NCBI GenBank assembly: GCA_009760855.2
Contig: WPIO01000021.1
Coordinates: forward strand, 2,556,501-2,620,500
DNA length: 64,000 nucleotides
Origin: Cristatella mucedo
Lineage: Eukaryota; Bryozoa; Phylactolaemata; Cristatellidae
Direction of reading: 5' to 3'
The position numbers and the translations under genes were made by a program. The notes under the pieces are model-generated. The model did not search any database, was not told the DNA's origin, and worked only from the letters and a program-made list of their open reading frames with translations. Positions 12,045 to 24,779 of this stretch are shown in pieces (within the stretch, counting starts at the first letter, position 1; every line of letters begins with the position of its first letter).

Positions 12045-12260
12045 GTTCAGTAAAATCCCCAATCTGTGTGTCTTGCTTCCAATTCACGCCGCGGACTCAC
12101 GACCCCCTTTAGTAACAGTAGGCAGGTCAGCGCCAGAAACGCTCGTTTCGTGGCGGCCAGCTAATTGTGCGTAGACGCGCACCGAACGGCATTAGGCGAT
12201 AGGCTACGCCGCTAGGTAAGCGGCAGGTCAAGCCTACTCCGCCGAGCCTTCGGCGTTACA

Positions 12261-13062
12261 TTTCTATAGTCACACGAGAACTTCAACAAATGTCTGAGCC
12301 TGCACTAAACTGGTAACCTAATCGTCATAAACAATTTCTACCTAACAGTAGTAGCTCTACTCAATTTTAACCACATGCTTAGCAGTCGAGTATTTAGGTA
12401 GAACCGTTGTAGACAAGCATTTTATTACAATTTACTAATTTTCAGCACAACTTCAATTTAAAAATCACTCAAGCTTTTATGAACTGACCTTTTATTTGCC
12501 GAAGTTAACCTCAAGCTTTTTAGAAAATCCAAGTTTTGAAGAGCGAGCTCCCAATGCGGCTGAGTCATTTTACTCCGAACCATACACATCGTTTACCTGT
12601 CCAGATAGACAAGTGTGCTTCAGGTACGGTGCTTCTATTCTAGTCCCAGCAATGAGGCTAGCACAAGAATATCAAGATCGACATACAATGCAAAACAGTC
12701 AAATGACACATTAAAGTATTTCCATTGCTCATCAGGGAATGCAGGGAATGCAGGGAAAATAGGTCGTGAATGGCATTACCAAACTGCTCTGTAAGATATT
12801 GTATTAAACGTTTCTTACATTATATTTCAGTTACTAGTTATTAGTGTTCGAAACGTAAGCCCACTATCACACACCCGCGACGTTTAGCTTTGCTTAGAGG
12901 TGACAGCAGCAGCAAGATAGGGCAGACTTTTAGTGATATGCTAGTGACCGCATGGACAATTCATAAGCCGTATAAGCTACACATTTAGGACTTGGAGTGA
13001 CAAAGCTGCTAGTCCAGAAATGGTTTGCAGACCTTCAGGTGACGCCTAAGGTTGTATCCGAG
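12261..13062. other. Unique part of older duplication arm 1
   Basis: Aligns with about 28460-29260. No coding family is recognised. The 72-codon frame at 12496-12714 is not kept open in the other arm. A short direct repeat GGGAATGCA occurs near 12736-12756. Confidence 0.5.
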
Positions 13063-13793
13063 TTCCACGGGTCTGAGGCTAATTCCTGCTAAACCCTACC
13101 CGCTGTAAATACTACGGCCACGCGGCCTCTCGCGATGCCTCTGAGCTAGGGCAAGACGAGCAGCCGTCAGGTTAGACCTCTTTATAATATCGCATGCGCC
13201 AACAACAAAAGGGGGGCTAAGCACGTCTACATGGAGGGACCTATACAAAATCCTCTATAGCGGCGCAAGACGATACAGCAAGCTGGAACAAATGTGTTAG
13301 TTGGTCAATCGGCTTCCACAGTCCTGCCGTTGTACCGACCCCGTTCCAACAGTACGAGTGTATGCCGTAAAAGATTCGGCAAGCTGAGTAACTGCTTAGC
13401 TAGTCGGAGTCGACGTCCACCACAATCGGGAGCTTCCGCCGAAAAACGCCAACTCACTGTGGCCACGAATACGCCACACGGGAACAAGGAACATACAAGT
13501 CAGAACAACGAGTGTGCAACCCAGCTCTGCTCTGGCCTTGAGCACTCGTTGCCTAACGTGCGTGGCCGCATCGCCGGAGCACACCTGCAACCATCCAGGT
13601 GCATAATTCGGCGAGACCGGGAGCCTCCAACACCACGACTTAATCAGCCGACTCCTCCTAACCAAGAGCCGTGGTGATCACTCGTCACCGCACATGCCAT
13701 AAGTCAGACTCCGGCCCAGCCGGTGAACTTTCCCACATTACAGCCATCCGGTCCCAGCCAACCGAACCTAACCTGGGTATAAGGTGTCCTGGT
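13063..13793. mobile_element. 731-bp GC-rich insertion of unknown class
   Basis: Present in duplication arm 1 and absent from arm 2, where CTGAG runs straight into GGAATTCTAAATAC near 29250. The insert is GC-rich against AT-rich surroundings. It contains a 127-codon open frame (13294-13677) rich in Pro, Arg, Ser and Asn with no recognised domain. I could not identify clear terminal repeats or a target-site duplication. It could be another solo LTR or a non-autonomous transposon. Confidence 0.5.
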
Positions 13794-14225
13794 GGATTAT
13801 AAATGCAACACCTGTTGGAACGATATGCATAAGGTCATTTTAGCACAAGAAACCTCTTTTTTAGACCAGCTAGTCGTTGACTGCGTTTATCGAAAGAGCT
13901 TTCCTTGCTTTTAATGCAACGCAGTAATGAGATACTGGCGACATATCATTTCAATGCTGAATCCAGGCAATCAATGAATCAATGCTGAATCCAGGCTGAA
14001 TCCTTCTTCTGAGTGCAGTTTATGAAACACTTTGTACATATGCCAGCACAAAATAAGAAGAACAAAATCAATATTCACAACAGACACAGCCAGTCCTGCT
14101 GCACTGGTAAGCCTTAAGAAAGCTGAAGTACGAAGTGTTAGATAGAAAATTGCATGCGACACTAAACTTGTCCGCATGGTATCAGCAATGAAACATTGAA
14201 AACATGCTGATCTGCTTTGAAATGG

Positions 14226-14600
14226 AAACCATTTTCTTGTTGCTCCATGCATTTGTAACACCCTGCCTCGACTGTAACTCACTGTTTGCGGGCCGTTCTT
14301 CCTGTGCAATCGGGCACTTAAAGTTTGTGCAAAACTGCAGCTTGGCTTACCGGCCATAATCGTCGCACTTTGCAGCAGTTCTTACCGGCCTGCACTGACT
14401 CCTCCTCATTGAAACTAGCTATCAGACCCCCTCAGTCTCTTGCTCCAGCCTATCAGAGCTACTTCCCAATCAAATCAATCACCGAAGCACCATCTCCTCC
14501 GACTCTAGTTGATCAGGTATGCTTCTAAGAAACCTCAAATCTTTTGGATATCTTGCCTGTGGTTCGAATGCTACCAAAGCCTTGAACTAACTTCCGATTT
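14226..14600 (+). mobile_element. LINE-A RT C-terminal fragment, plus strand
   Basis: Reads like the LINE-A segment ...TCTCGAATTCTGCAACTCACTGC... at 60900 and is followed by a degenerate CCTGGAACT-type region. It is shared with the other duplication arm at 29650-30060, so the insertion predates the duplication. Confidence 0.65.
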
Positions 14601-14617
14601 ATATCAGTACACTTATT

Positions 14618-14690
14618 GGCATGATAATAATAGTAATGCACTTGATAAAGCGCCCACAGAAAACTTAATCTCTTTCTAGGCGCTTATGAT
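14618..14690 (-). mobile_element. LINE-A 3' terminus, minus strand
   Basis: ATAATAATAGTAATGCACTT, then AAGCGCCCACAGAAAACTTA and a CTCTTTCTAGGCGCTT box: a typical minus-strand LINE-A tail only about 70 bp long. Confidence 0.7.
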
Positions 14691-15355
14691 GGAATCTAAA
14701 TCTAACAAACAATTGAAAAACCAATGTCCTTCATGGGAAGTGCCCTCTATTTGTCTCCACATCTGTATAGTGAGCACACTGCTAGAACAATGACCATGCT
14801 ACGATGGCATGCACGTTGGATTATGTATGCACTACTTTTCTAAATCTCACATCCATGAGAAACTAACCATTATTATTGCACAGCAGTCTAGTATCCAAAA
14901 TCAGCGACTGCAGTATTCGGCAGCTAGTGAGCTTATTAATTAATGTACTGGCTCCTGTTGCTGTTGAAAACATTAGGCAGTAACAAAAACTTAAGATCAA
15001 GGTTTTTGCTGATTTGTATTTGTGTTTGCTAGTAATAATCCCACTTAGCCCTTAATATAATAGTGCAGTTGGCAAGATGCATGGATTGGGCAAACCGAGT
15101 TTGGAAGTACGGGTTTTCAAAGGGATAAGTATAGGCCAGTTATCTCGTCAGGTTAGCTGAGTATTTTTATTACAAGTATCATATATTGGAAAAAAACAGA
15201 AAACCCTATAAGTTACCAAATCTCATTAGTACTGAGGGAAAATCTTTAGAGAGATGCTTGAAAAATACTGTCGCTGAACAACGCTATGCTTAAGTTCACA
15301 CGTGTTGAAGTACAAAATACGAAGGCAAAATAACGAAAATAATGACCCATTTGTA
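14691..15355. other. Unannotated intergenic DNA
   Basis: No open frame or repeat recognised. Confidence 0.4.
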
Positions 15356-17480
15356 TATCATCTCCTTCTGTGACTCCACAAAGCCACTGAGGCTACCTGA
15401 GTGTTATTCACGGGATTTTGATGTAGGGCACTCACAGCCTTAGCAGCTTTCGGTATGCATTCAGTAGACGACAGACTTGCAACAAAGAGAAAGTGAGAAG
15501 TAAAGCTGAATCAGGAGAGCAATCGATGTTGTGAGTAACGTGGAAATAGTAGCTCTGGATGGCTGGAAAGGTTGTGCCTTAGAAAGCCCTAGGAGAGTAG
15601 TTGTCGTTGCCTAAGAATTGTGAATGAGAATTCAACAGTCTAGGACCAGCTGAGCAACAGCTTTTGCCGCTAACGGTCTTTAATCTGAGGACTTTAACAG
15701 CTAATTTATTTTTCCATACAGAACTTGAGGCAACAAGGAGGCTGATATGGACACAGCAGTTTACCTAGGTACAAAGAAGCCATGCCATGGCCGGCCTCAT
15801 GGGTCATTGTTAAGAACTTTAAAATGTATCAGCTGATCAGCCGGCAACCACTCAAGCACTTCCAGCAAAGAACACACAATCACACATGTGGAATTAATAA
15901 ACTTGCCTTGTAGTCATATGCGGGTCTTATACACTTGCCTTATAGTCATATTCAGGGCTATCTTCAATGGCCTAGTGACTTTTTCGATAGCCCATCCAGA
16001 AAGGAATTACAATAATCTAGACGAAACAGAACTGAGGAGCTAGGTAGATTTTTGCAAGCAACCGCAGACACATTCCTAATCTTAGATAGGGATCTAACGT
16101 GATGGCTAGCTGTATAAGCAGTCTTCTTAACGAAGCATTTAAAATTTAGGCAGCCATCAAAGATAACACTCGAATTCCCATCACAAGATTATGGTTTTCA
16201 CAATAGCATAAACTATTAGGAGAGCAAAGCCTGCTAGCCCAACCACACGCTAGGGATGTCTTATGAGTAGCAGTTCCGTTTTATAACCATTCAGTTTAAG
16301 GAAATTTGCCAAAATCCAGGATCAAATATCTGCCAAGCAAAATGCAGTTAGTAGCAAGTTGTTGCAACTTCGTACTGTTTCAATGGAAATGCAGCTGTTT
16401 TTTGGCAGTATAAAAGTGACAGCCGATCCCTGGGTCCGACTCCATTTTCCCAGAGGTTGTTTACAAAGGGATAACGGCCAAGGATCGAGGACGGACTCTT
16501 CTTGAGGGATTCCACATGTGACTGGTCTGGTTGATGAGACCTGACCTCACATTGCACGAATTGATTAAAAACGATTGGTCGCGTTCAATTTCAACCACAC
16601 CAGTCCCTCATTTGCCAGACCGACTGTTGTTTTCAACCGTTGAAGTAGGGCATGGTGATCAATGGATTCAAAGGCAGCTGACAGACCTATCAGTGCTAGG
16701 GTGGAGGCTTCGTCGAAGCCGCATAGGGTAGTAATGGTTACATAGAGGGGAGCAGTTCCACTCGAGTGATGCAGCTGGAACCGCAAATGAATTTTTTTTG
16801 AAGATTTCATACTTTTCAACGTTAGCTCACCAGCTGCTTAAAGACAGTTTTCAACAAGCTTTGAAGAGGCTAGGAAAACAACACGGTTGCTAGTTTGCAA
16901 AGACCTCTGTATATAGCCCAGTCTTTTAAGTATCTGTCTAACTGTGGCCGATTTGCAGGACTGGGATAAAAATCCCTTGCCTGGAGAAGCATCGACAATT
17001 CCAGTTAGGGATTAGCTAAGTTTGTCTGACAGCGAAAACCACACAGGGGGTATAGGCTCTCCAGGATCAGAGCTATTTTTACTATACCTGATTAAGGTCT
17101 CAAAAAGGCATACAGAAACCTCGGACAATTGTTTAATGAAAATTTACTGGTTGCGATTGATCAATTGCTTTAGTAGGACTGGGCCGAGATGGAAGCAAGA
17201 AGTTGCACAAAGTTTTCAGTAAAGAAGGCTGAAAAATATTCGACGATGCAGTTAATACCTGGCAAGTAAGACCTGACAGTATTGACCTGAAAATTGCTTA
17301 GTAAATATGTTTTTGGCCTGAATCGCAGAACTTCGGTGTTCAAAAAAGAATCCCTAGCTTTTCTAAGCTTCCGGATGTAGACTAATAGAAAGTTTTTGAA
17401 ATTGACTTGATCTTCATCACATCCAGTCTTAGAAAAACATAGTTCAACCCTACACCTAGCATGGTGCATTTTCAAAGTTT
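15356..17480 (-). mobile_element. LINE-B relic (RT region to 3' end), old copy
   Basis: Minus-strand copy of the second LINE family. Its 3' end at 15356 has the family's terminal CTCC..CTG..ACTCCACAAAG block. The body follows the 34366-36085 copy: the CAGTCTAGGACC region near 15640, an RT remnant LIGLSAAFESIDHHALLQRL-like at 16565-16819, and the linker with DQVNFKNFLLVYIRKLRKAR-like reading at 17300-17475. Substitutions, stops and indels are many, making it the oldest LINE-B copy here. Confidence 0.75.
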
Positions 17481-19107
<1,627 letters not shown>

Positions 19108-19112
19108 GTAAT

Positions 19113-19266
19113 TCATGTCCATAGCGCACTAAGCACTAAGAGAACGTAATAACTATTCAGTCGCTTCACATGTGCTGCAGAGCTCAACCCCACGACCTGC
19201 GTCAGTAATTACAATCACTTTGACTTTTGTCGCAGCGATCATTAGAACCACTAGGTCAAACCGGCA
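19113..19266 (-). mobile_element. tRNA-derived SINE, minus strand
   Basis: On the minus strand an A-box-like GGTTTGACCTAGTGGTTC (19245-19262) is followed by a B-box-like GGTCGTGGGGTTGAGCTC (19180-19197). The short tail toward 19113 has a CATAGCGCACTAAG..AGAGAAC sequence resembling the LINE-A 3' end, and the TG microsatellite lies directly beyond it. Compare the copy at 39788-39922. Confidence 0.55.
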
Positions 19267-20345
19267 TGGCAGGAAACTTAACTATCTATAATTTACGGAA
19301 GTATGTTTGATAGAAACAGAGGGTTTCGGGCGTCTAACTACAGCTAGGCTTTCGCCAATGGCTCTGAGGCTTACAGCTCAAACCAGGTAAAATTCCAAGG
19401 CCAACTCTGCAATTACAATTGCATGACCTTTCTTACGGCATCACTTGAATGTGGCCATGGCAATAGATTATCGCATAATTGGTTGAAATATTGTGCAACA
19501 TTTTCAAAAAACGTTCGTCTTTAAGTCCATTTAAGTTGTTTGCATTTCCGCGTTTTAATATACATTTAATCTACTAAAGCGCCAATCGCCACCTTTCAAG
19601 CAAATTACAAAACAATCTACCCCTTTTAATAAACATGTATACACCCTCATTGTACGACTATAAGAAAAGGACTCGCTATAAACGTGGCGACAGCGATGGC
19701 TGCGGGCACAGGAACTCACTAACTTACCGGCTTAGCTCACTATATGGTGAATTTGCAAAGAAAAGTGGAGTGTCCTCCACAATGAATACGAAAGATTCAA
19801 GCATAGAACTACACTGGAAGCCTATAAGCCGAAGCAAATAAATGTTACTTTTCCATTCCGTGCTTTCGTGTGCCTTCCAATTGTTCTTCATTTGGTTAGC
19901 AAACCTGCACTCACTATACGCCTAAACACTTCGCACTAAAAAAATGCAAAGGTACATCCAATTTAACACTCTAGTTTGCATAGTCTCGTTTTCATGGTAT
20001 CACGGTCACTCTTAGCGGTTTCTTTTCGCTTGTTACAGAAAAACCATGTATTGTCTCGCAGATGTATTTAGTGATGACTAATTTCACGTTGGGGTACTTA
20101 TCTTGAGCAGACCTGGAATGCATCTCCATGTAAAATGGGTGCGATCTACGTACAACCGAAGTCATCGGAGCAAAAGTGGGACATATATTGCGGCAGAGAT
20201 TGCGTTTCTTGGGAAATACGTCTTAGTTCTGAAATCTCAACATGGGAGAACTTTAAAATATCTATAAATAAGGAAGAAGCAATAATAGCACTACTTTGGA
20301 TGACTGCCATTGCCCCTCGCTCTTAGCCGTGGGGTAAGGTGCACC
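19267..20345. repeat. Dispersed repeat, copy 1 (pair of 39923-40650)
   Basis: Homologous with 39923-40650: shared AAAATTCCAA.GCCA.CTCTGCAA, ATGGCATAATT-type and ATC.CATAATT blocks, CTTATCTTGAGCA, GGAATGCA.CTCCAT and GTTTCTTGGGAA. This copy has several hundred extra bases around 19450-19980. It ends in a shortened tRNA-like A-box segment (TTAGCCGTGGGGTAAGGTG) at 20324-20342. Its nature is unknown. Confidence 0.65.
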
Positions 20346-20366
20346 CTCCACGCTGCAGGTAGCAAA

Positions 20367-20458
20367 ATGATACATATGATAAAATATGATAAAATATATG
20401 ATACATATGATAAAATGAATGATAAAATGATGATAAATGATACATATGATAAAATGCT
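20367..20458. repeat. Short tandem repeat based on ATGATAAAAT / ATACATATG
   Basis: About nine variant copies of a 9-11 bp AT-rich unit. Confidence 0.8.
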
Positions 20459-21394
20459 AATAGGCATGCACGATTGTACCTAATGTAAACGTTCATTGCA
20501 GTCGATGAAACTAAAGCAGACATTATGTGCAGGGCTACAACAGTCAGCGATTTAAATGACGGTGCCTCAGGCTTGGGGCACTGCTAGAATTTGTGGGTGT
20601 GTACATTTAAACAGGCATGTCATTACTCAAGCACTATGGTCAAACATCAAAAGGGTAATGCTTTAAACAGGTTTTAGTTGTATCGGTTTCCGTATGCGAT
20701 GCTTGCAAGAACCTGGATTTAAAAAAAAGGAATTCTACAGCTGGCTAGAAGTGATATTAGCTCGTTCGATAGGAGACAATCATATATAATCGAATGGTTA
20801 GCGTCATACACGATATCGAGTATGAACCAGAGAGCAAGTATCGTGCTTATGCTAGCAAGTTCAATCTAATATGAAGATAATCATGACGACTACTTAGTAA
20901 GACTAATGGCTAGCAAAATCCACTGAGTCATAAATGCAATCTCAAACAAAGAGATTCTTAACACAAAATGACGAGTTCACTAAGGCAACGGGAAGCCTTT
21001 CCAGAACAAATGGAATTTTCGCCCCGACTTTAACCATTTAAGGTCCGTCGTTGACGACAGTGACCATAGCTGACAACGATTTCTCAGTGAAAAAGACAGC
21101 GAGACTCCCAGTACGTACGAGGAGAAGGCTTGATCATTAAATGAGTTCTACTTACGTCGAGTGACGTTTATGTGACCAGGCTCTTAGGAGTGAATTGTGT
21201 GTGAGCACGCATAAAGAGTGAGGAGGTGAGATAGATGGGCACGTTTGAGCAAATAAAGTGAGATGTAAGGTAGTCATATTATTTTGAAATAGGTTTAATC
21301 TTGACAGGAAGCCATTGAATAAGTCTGCTCCGGTTTTAACAAAAGATCAGAAGACCAACTCAGTTTCATAGAATATATCTTACCGCAATTCCAT
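20459..21394. other. Unannotated intergenic DNA
   Basis: Short frames only; no family recognised. Confidence 0.4.
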
Positions 21395-22108
21395 ATTTGA
21401 TCACTGTTACTATCAATCCCGACTCTACTTCCTTAACTCACTGCTTGCAGGTTTACCAGCGTGTGCAAAAGGGCGCTTACAGTTAGTCCAAAACTCTTCA
21501 GCTAGGCTTGTCCGTCGTGAACGTCGAAATTCCCATACCATACCGTTTCTCTTCGACATGTGCTGGCTCCAAATTAAGCATTGCATTGACTTTGAGGTTC
21601 TGGTACTCACTGTTAGGTACCTGCACTCCATGGTTCTTGCATACATATAAAATTGAGTCCCCACCAGGCTAGGAGTTATTGCACTACCCGCTTCTCTCTA
21701 ACTCAAGACGTAAGCCTGTGCCTCATACGAACCTGCGATTCTTTGGTGACCGTAATTTCAGTTTTCAATTCCCACACCTGGAATTTACTCCCGACTAACA
21801 TCACGACACCTTTTGACTGGAGAACTTAAAAAAGTGAAAACGCACCTATGGGCCACATGATTTGGTGGGTCGTTGTGATTCAACCTTTGTGTCCTTGCAA
21901 ATGCTGATACTGCTGGGCATGCTGCCACTATCTATCTTTGCATGATGACCCTATGGATGTCACGTTAACCCTCTTATCTATGTTGACATTGTGTATACTA
22001 TTACTAACGGTAAGATCATGCTTCCTTGGCAGTATAAATAAAATTCTTAGAAATTAAATCGACTAACTTTTAGAGTTTGCTATACAAAATGTATTATTAT
22101 TACTATTA
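21395..22108 (+). mobile_element. LINE-A 3' part, plus strand
   Basis: Begins in the RT C-terminal segment (CGACTCTACTTCCTTAACTC..., then GCTAGGCTTGTCCGTCGTGA) and runs through the 3' UTR to an (ATT)n tail at 22090-22108. It is 5'-truncated and faces the minus-strand copy at 22172. Confidence 0.7.
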
Positions 22109-22171
22109 TGTAAGCAACGCCACACGCCAAGCATGTAGTAAAATCTTGAAACCTACCATTCAGGATTTTAA

Positions 22172-22795
22172 TAGCATAATAATAATATACAATTAACGAA
22201 GCATCCTCGGGTAACTTAATCTCTCTCAAGGCAGTTTCCATTTGATGCAAAGAAAGCACGATCGTATGGTTAGTGGTAGCATGCTCAATAGACAATAAGA
22301 ATAACATGGTTAGGGGTGTTATGTGCTGCGTCAGCATGCAAGTGGGGTTAGTGGCAGCATGCACAGTGTCAGTACGTATAAGTACATAAAGAACAAATCA
22401 CTAGAACCCACTGAATGCTGTGTTAAATAGGTGCATTTTCAGTTTCTTTTTAAATGTAGTCCAGTCAGGAGATGTCGTGACGCAAATCGGGAGTGAGCTC
22501 CAAGCTTTGGTATCTTACGAACTAAAGGCACGATCTCCAAAGATTTGAGGTATATACGAAGTATGAGCAAAAAATTAGATTCCGAAAAGGGTGTGGTACG
22601 ATGCTTAGCTTGATTCGGGTAGTAGATCTGATAGGTAGGCTGGAGCCAAAGAATAAAGGAACCTAAAAGTGAACGACAACCCTTAAAGTTGATGCCTTAC
22701 TTGACTGGGAACCAGTGCCGGTCGGCGAGAAATGGTGTGATGAGGCAATTGCAAATCTCACGACAGAGAAGCCTAGATGCAGTCTTTTTGGCTCA
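22172..22795 (-). mobile_element. LINE-A 3' part, minus strand
   Basis: Tail AATAATAATATACAATTAAC at the left, then a minus-strand 3' UTR that is unbroken through the segment where the 5.4-7.4 kb nest is interrupted. This makes it the useful uninterrupted reference. It ends near 22795, inside the RT C-terminal coding segment. Confidence 0.7.
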
Positions 22796-24779
22796 CGTCT
22801 CTCATAAAGTTCCTAAAGATCTCAGATCTAGTACATTGTTTACACAACCAATGATGTTCTTCTTTGACTCATGCGGGTTCACTGTGGTTACCTATTTTTA
22901 GCCTTTAATTTCAATTCTGAGTAAGTATGAGGGCTCGTAACATTTAAAACATAGCAAGCCTGACTTCGAATTCTTTTTATAATGACTATACAGATGTTGA
23001 TGAGCCTGTTAAAAAAAACGCTCAGGTCATGATTGCACTTATTTATTGTGATTCAACCACCGCCTGACAGTCTCTTGGACCTTTTCATTAATCTTGTGCC
23101 CGAGAACTAGGAACCAAAGCCAGCTAATTTTGTTATTTGTCACGCTTATTTTAGCCTAATGCTTGCAATTAATATGCCTTGGATTATGCTGTTAAAAATT
23201 AAAGTAGTGTTGTTGAATTGAACCGTTTGCAGCAAGATCATTTTTCAGATTGAAGGCTGCTTTAGTGTTCCTTATTTTGTGTTATTCATAATAACTGCCG
23301 CTGATTCATACGTTAGATTCTCACATAAAAAACTTTTGCAAATGCAAAGGGTTGAGGTAGAATAATTAAATAGCAGCACATATGAAGGTGTTTTGCAAGT
23401 CAAATGTGGCAAAATATGAATGGATATGCCTACAGCAGACTAATAAAAATCACCAAGATTCCCACGCCACAACTGCCAACACATAATTATTACAAACGAG
23501 CAAGATAACTAAAGTTCTTTGCAATTTCGGTCCGAAAGTAAGTAAAGCCTGACAAAAATAATTGCAAGGAATCTCTCTGCGTGCACATTCTTAATGTACT
23601 ATTAGATTATGGTAGTTTCATATTTGAACACAAACTGCTATTTAAAAGACTGTCTGGGGCTCACCTCTCAATTTTTTATTTAATTTTAGACAACTTTAAT
23701 TTTTACGGCACTTTGCTTTACTTTGAATCTTTCAGTTATATAGTTTACCAATTATGTCAATTTTGTGACTGCATTAATTTGCGTTTGGCAGAAATGGCAT
23801 TAATACCAATTGATGCAACCTTTAGAATACGCTGCATTGTTTACTATTAAATTCAGAAGTTTATGCTTCACTAAGACCAGGAATGACTTACTTCAGATAG
23901 CAAACCGGAGTATTCCGTTTGCTCACGACAAGTACTTCAAAATTCTGTTTCTATGTCTTCGTAACTGCAAAAAAAAACTTACCCGTTGTATCAGTACCTT
24001 TCTCACTCCGAACTGGCATGTAACTGAGCTCATTTACGCCGGAGAAAGTTGTTTTAATTCCAAAGTCACAGAGGCGCGATTGGGAGCACTACTAAGGGGC
24101 GAACCATTGATCGACGGCGATATCGACCTGCTTCAAGTTCAAGCACTAGCATGCTGCACCATGCGTATCTATTACAGTTGCAGGCGGAAGGATATGATGG
24201 AATTTTAGAAATCTTACTACATAGTGTATACGATTTGCGCTGCATGAGCCTATATAATTCATGTTTATATATTTTAGGAGCACGGCTCTTGCATGCCCGA
24301 CTCATTGTGACTGCTGGGCTACGTGGAAGACGCAGCAAGTTAAGCCTAAACAGCTTTGAGAGCTCAGCAATGATAAGTTTTGTATGTGAAGAGAGACTAA
24401 TTTCTGACCAAACTAGGTCCTTTAATCCTATCTGCACATTTCAGTGAGTAAGGCTATAAAGAAGTCGTCGATGTTCACAGTTACTTAATCCTTGATTTAC
24501 TATATGCATGGTAGTTCTTGCAATCTCTATTGAAAAATTACTGCTAAGTGTATATTATAAACCGGGTGTTGTCCCTACTCACAGACCCATTTTAATTTAC
24601 TGTAACAATGCTGTAACATCGTGGAAGCTCCATAACTTACTAATACCTCTGAAGTGAGGTGTCGGATGCAACCAATCCTGCTCGGGAACCATTAGGGGTT
24701 TGTGTGCTGCTACCACGATCACCAACACTTGATCACACTCTTGGATAGAACAAACATATGCATTCAATATTCGTAGTCG
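22796..24779. other. Unannotated intergenic DNA
   Basis: AT-rich. The longest frame (23810-24208, plus, 132 codons) has no recognisable domain, signal peptide or neighbouring exon signals I would trust. Confidence 0.4.

Larger units (their letters stand above)
10760..12260 (+). mobile_element. Solo LTR of an LTR retrotransposon (probable)
   Basis: A 1501-bp GC-rich block with ends TGTAGCGCC (10760-10768) and GGCGTTACA (12252-12260). These have the TG...CA form of LTR ends and are near-perfect inverted repeats. It is flanked by direct TTTC at 10756-10759 and 12261-12264. The older duplicate arm at about 28430-28460 lacks the block, giving an empty site. Internally there is a TATA-like box near 11155, tandem repeats at 11488-11985 and AATAAA at 12039, the order expected of U3-R-U5. 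No internal coding region or second LTR is present, so it is read as a solo LTR; orientation follows the promoter and polyadenylation signals. A non-autonomous TIR transposon is the alternative. Confidence 0.65.
9780..14560. repeat. Older duplication, arm 1 (pair of 27618-30060)
   Basis: After removing two insertions (10760-12260 and 13063-13793), this arm aligns collinearly by eye with 27618-30060. Shared landmarks in order are GTGATTCAGGCAT, CAGTCTGTATGGG, a CA repeat at the same place, CTGCACCTGCTTCTG, TTACCTGT.CAGATAG, CAATGAG.CTAGCACAAGAA and GCTTTTAATGCA. A plus-strand LINE-A fragment ends both arms. Divergence is high and indels are many, so the duplication is old. Confidence 0.75.

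Noticed and set aside
23810-24208. 132-codon plus-strand frame
   Set aside because: No recognisable motif, composition bias or conserved copy; length is possible by chance in AT-rich DNA.
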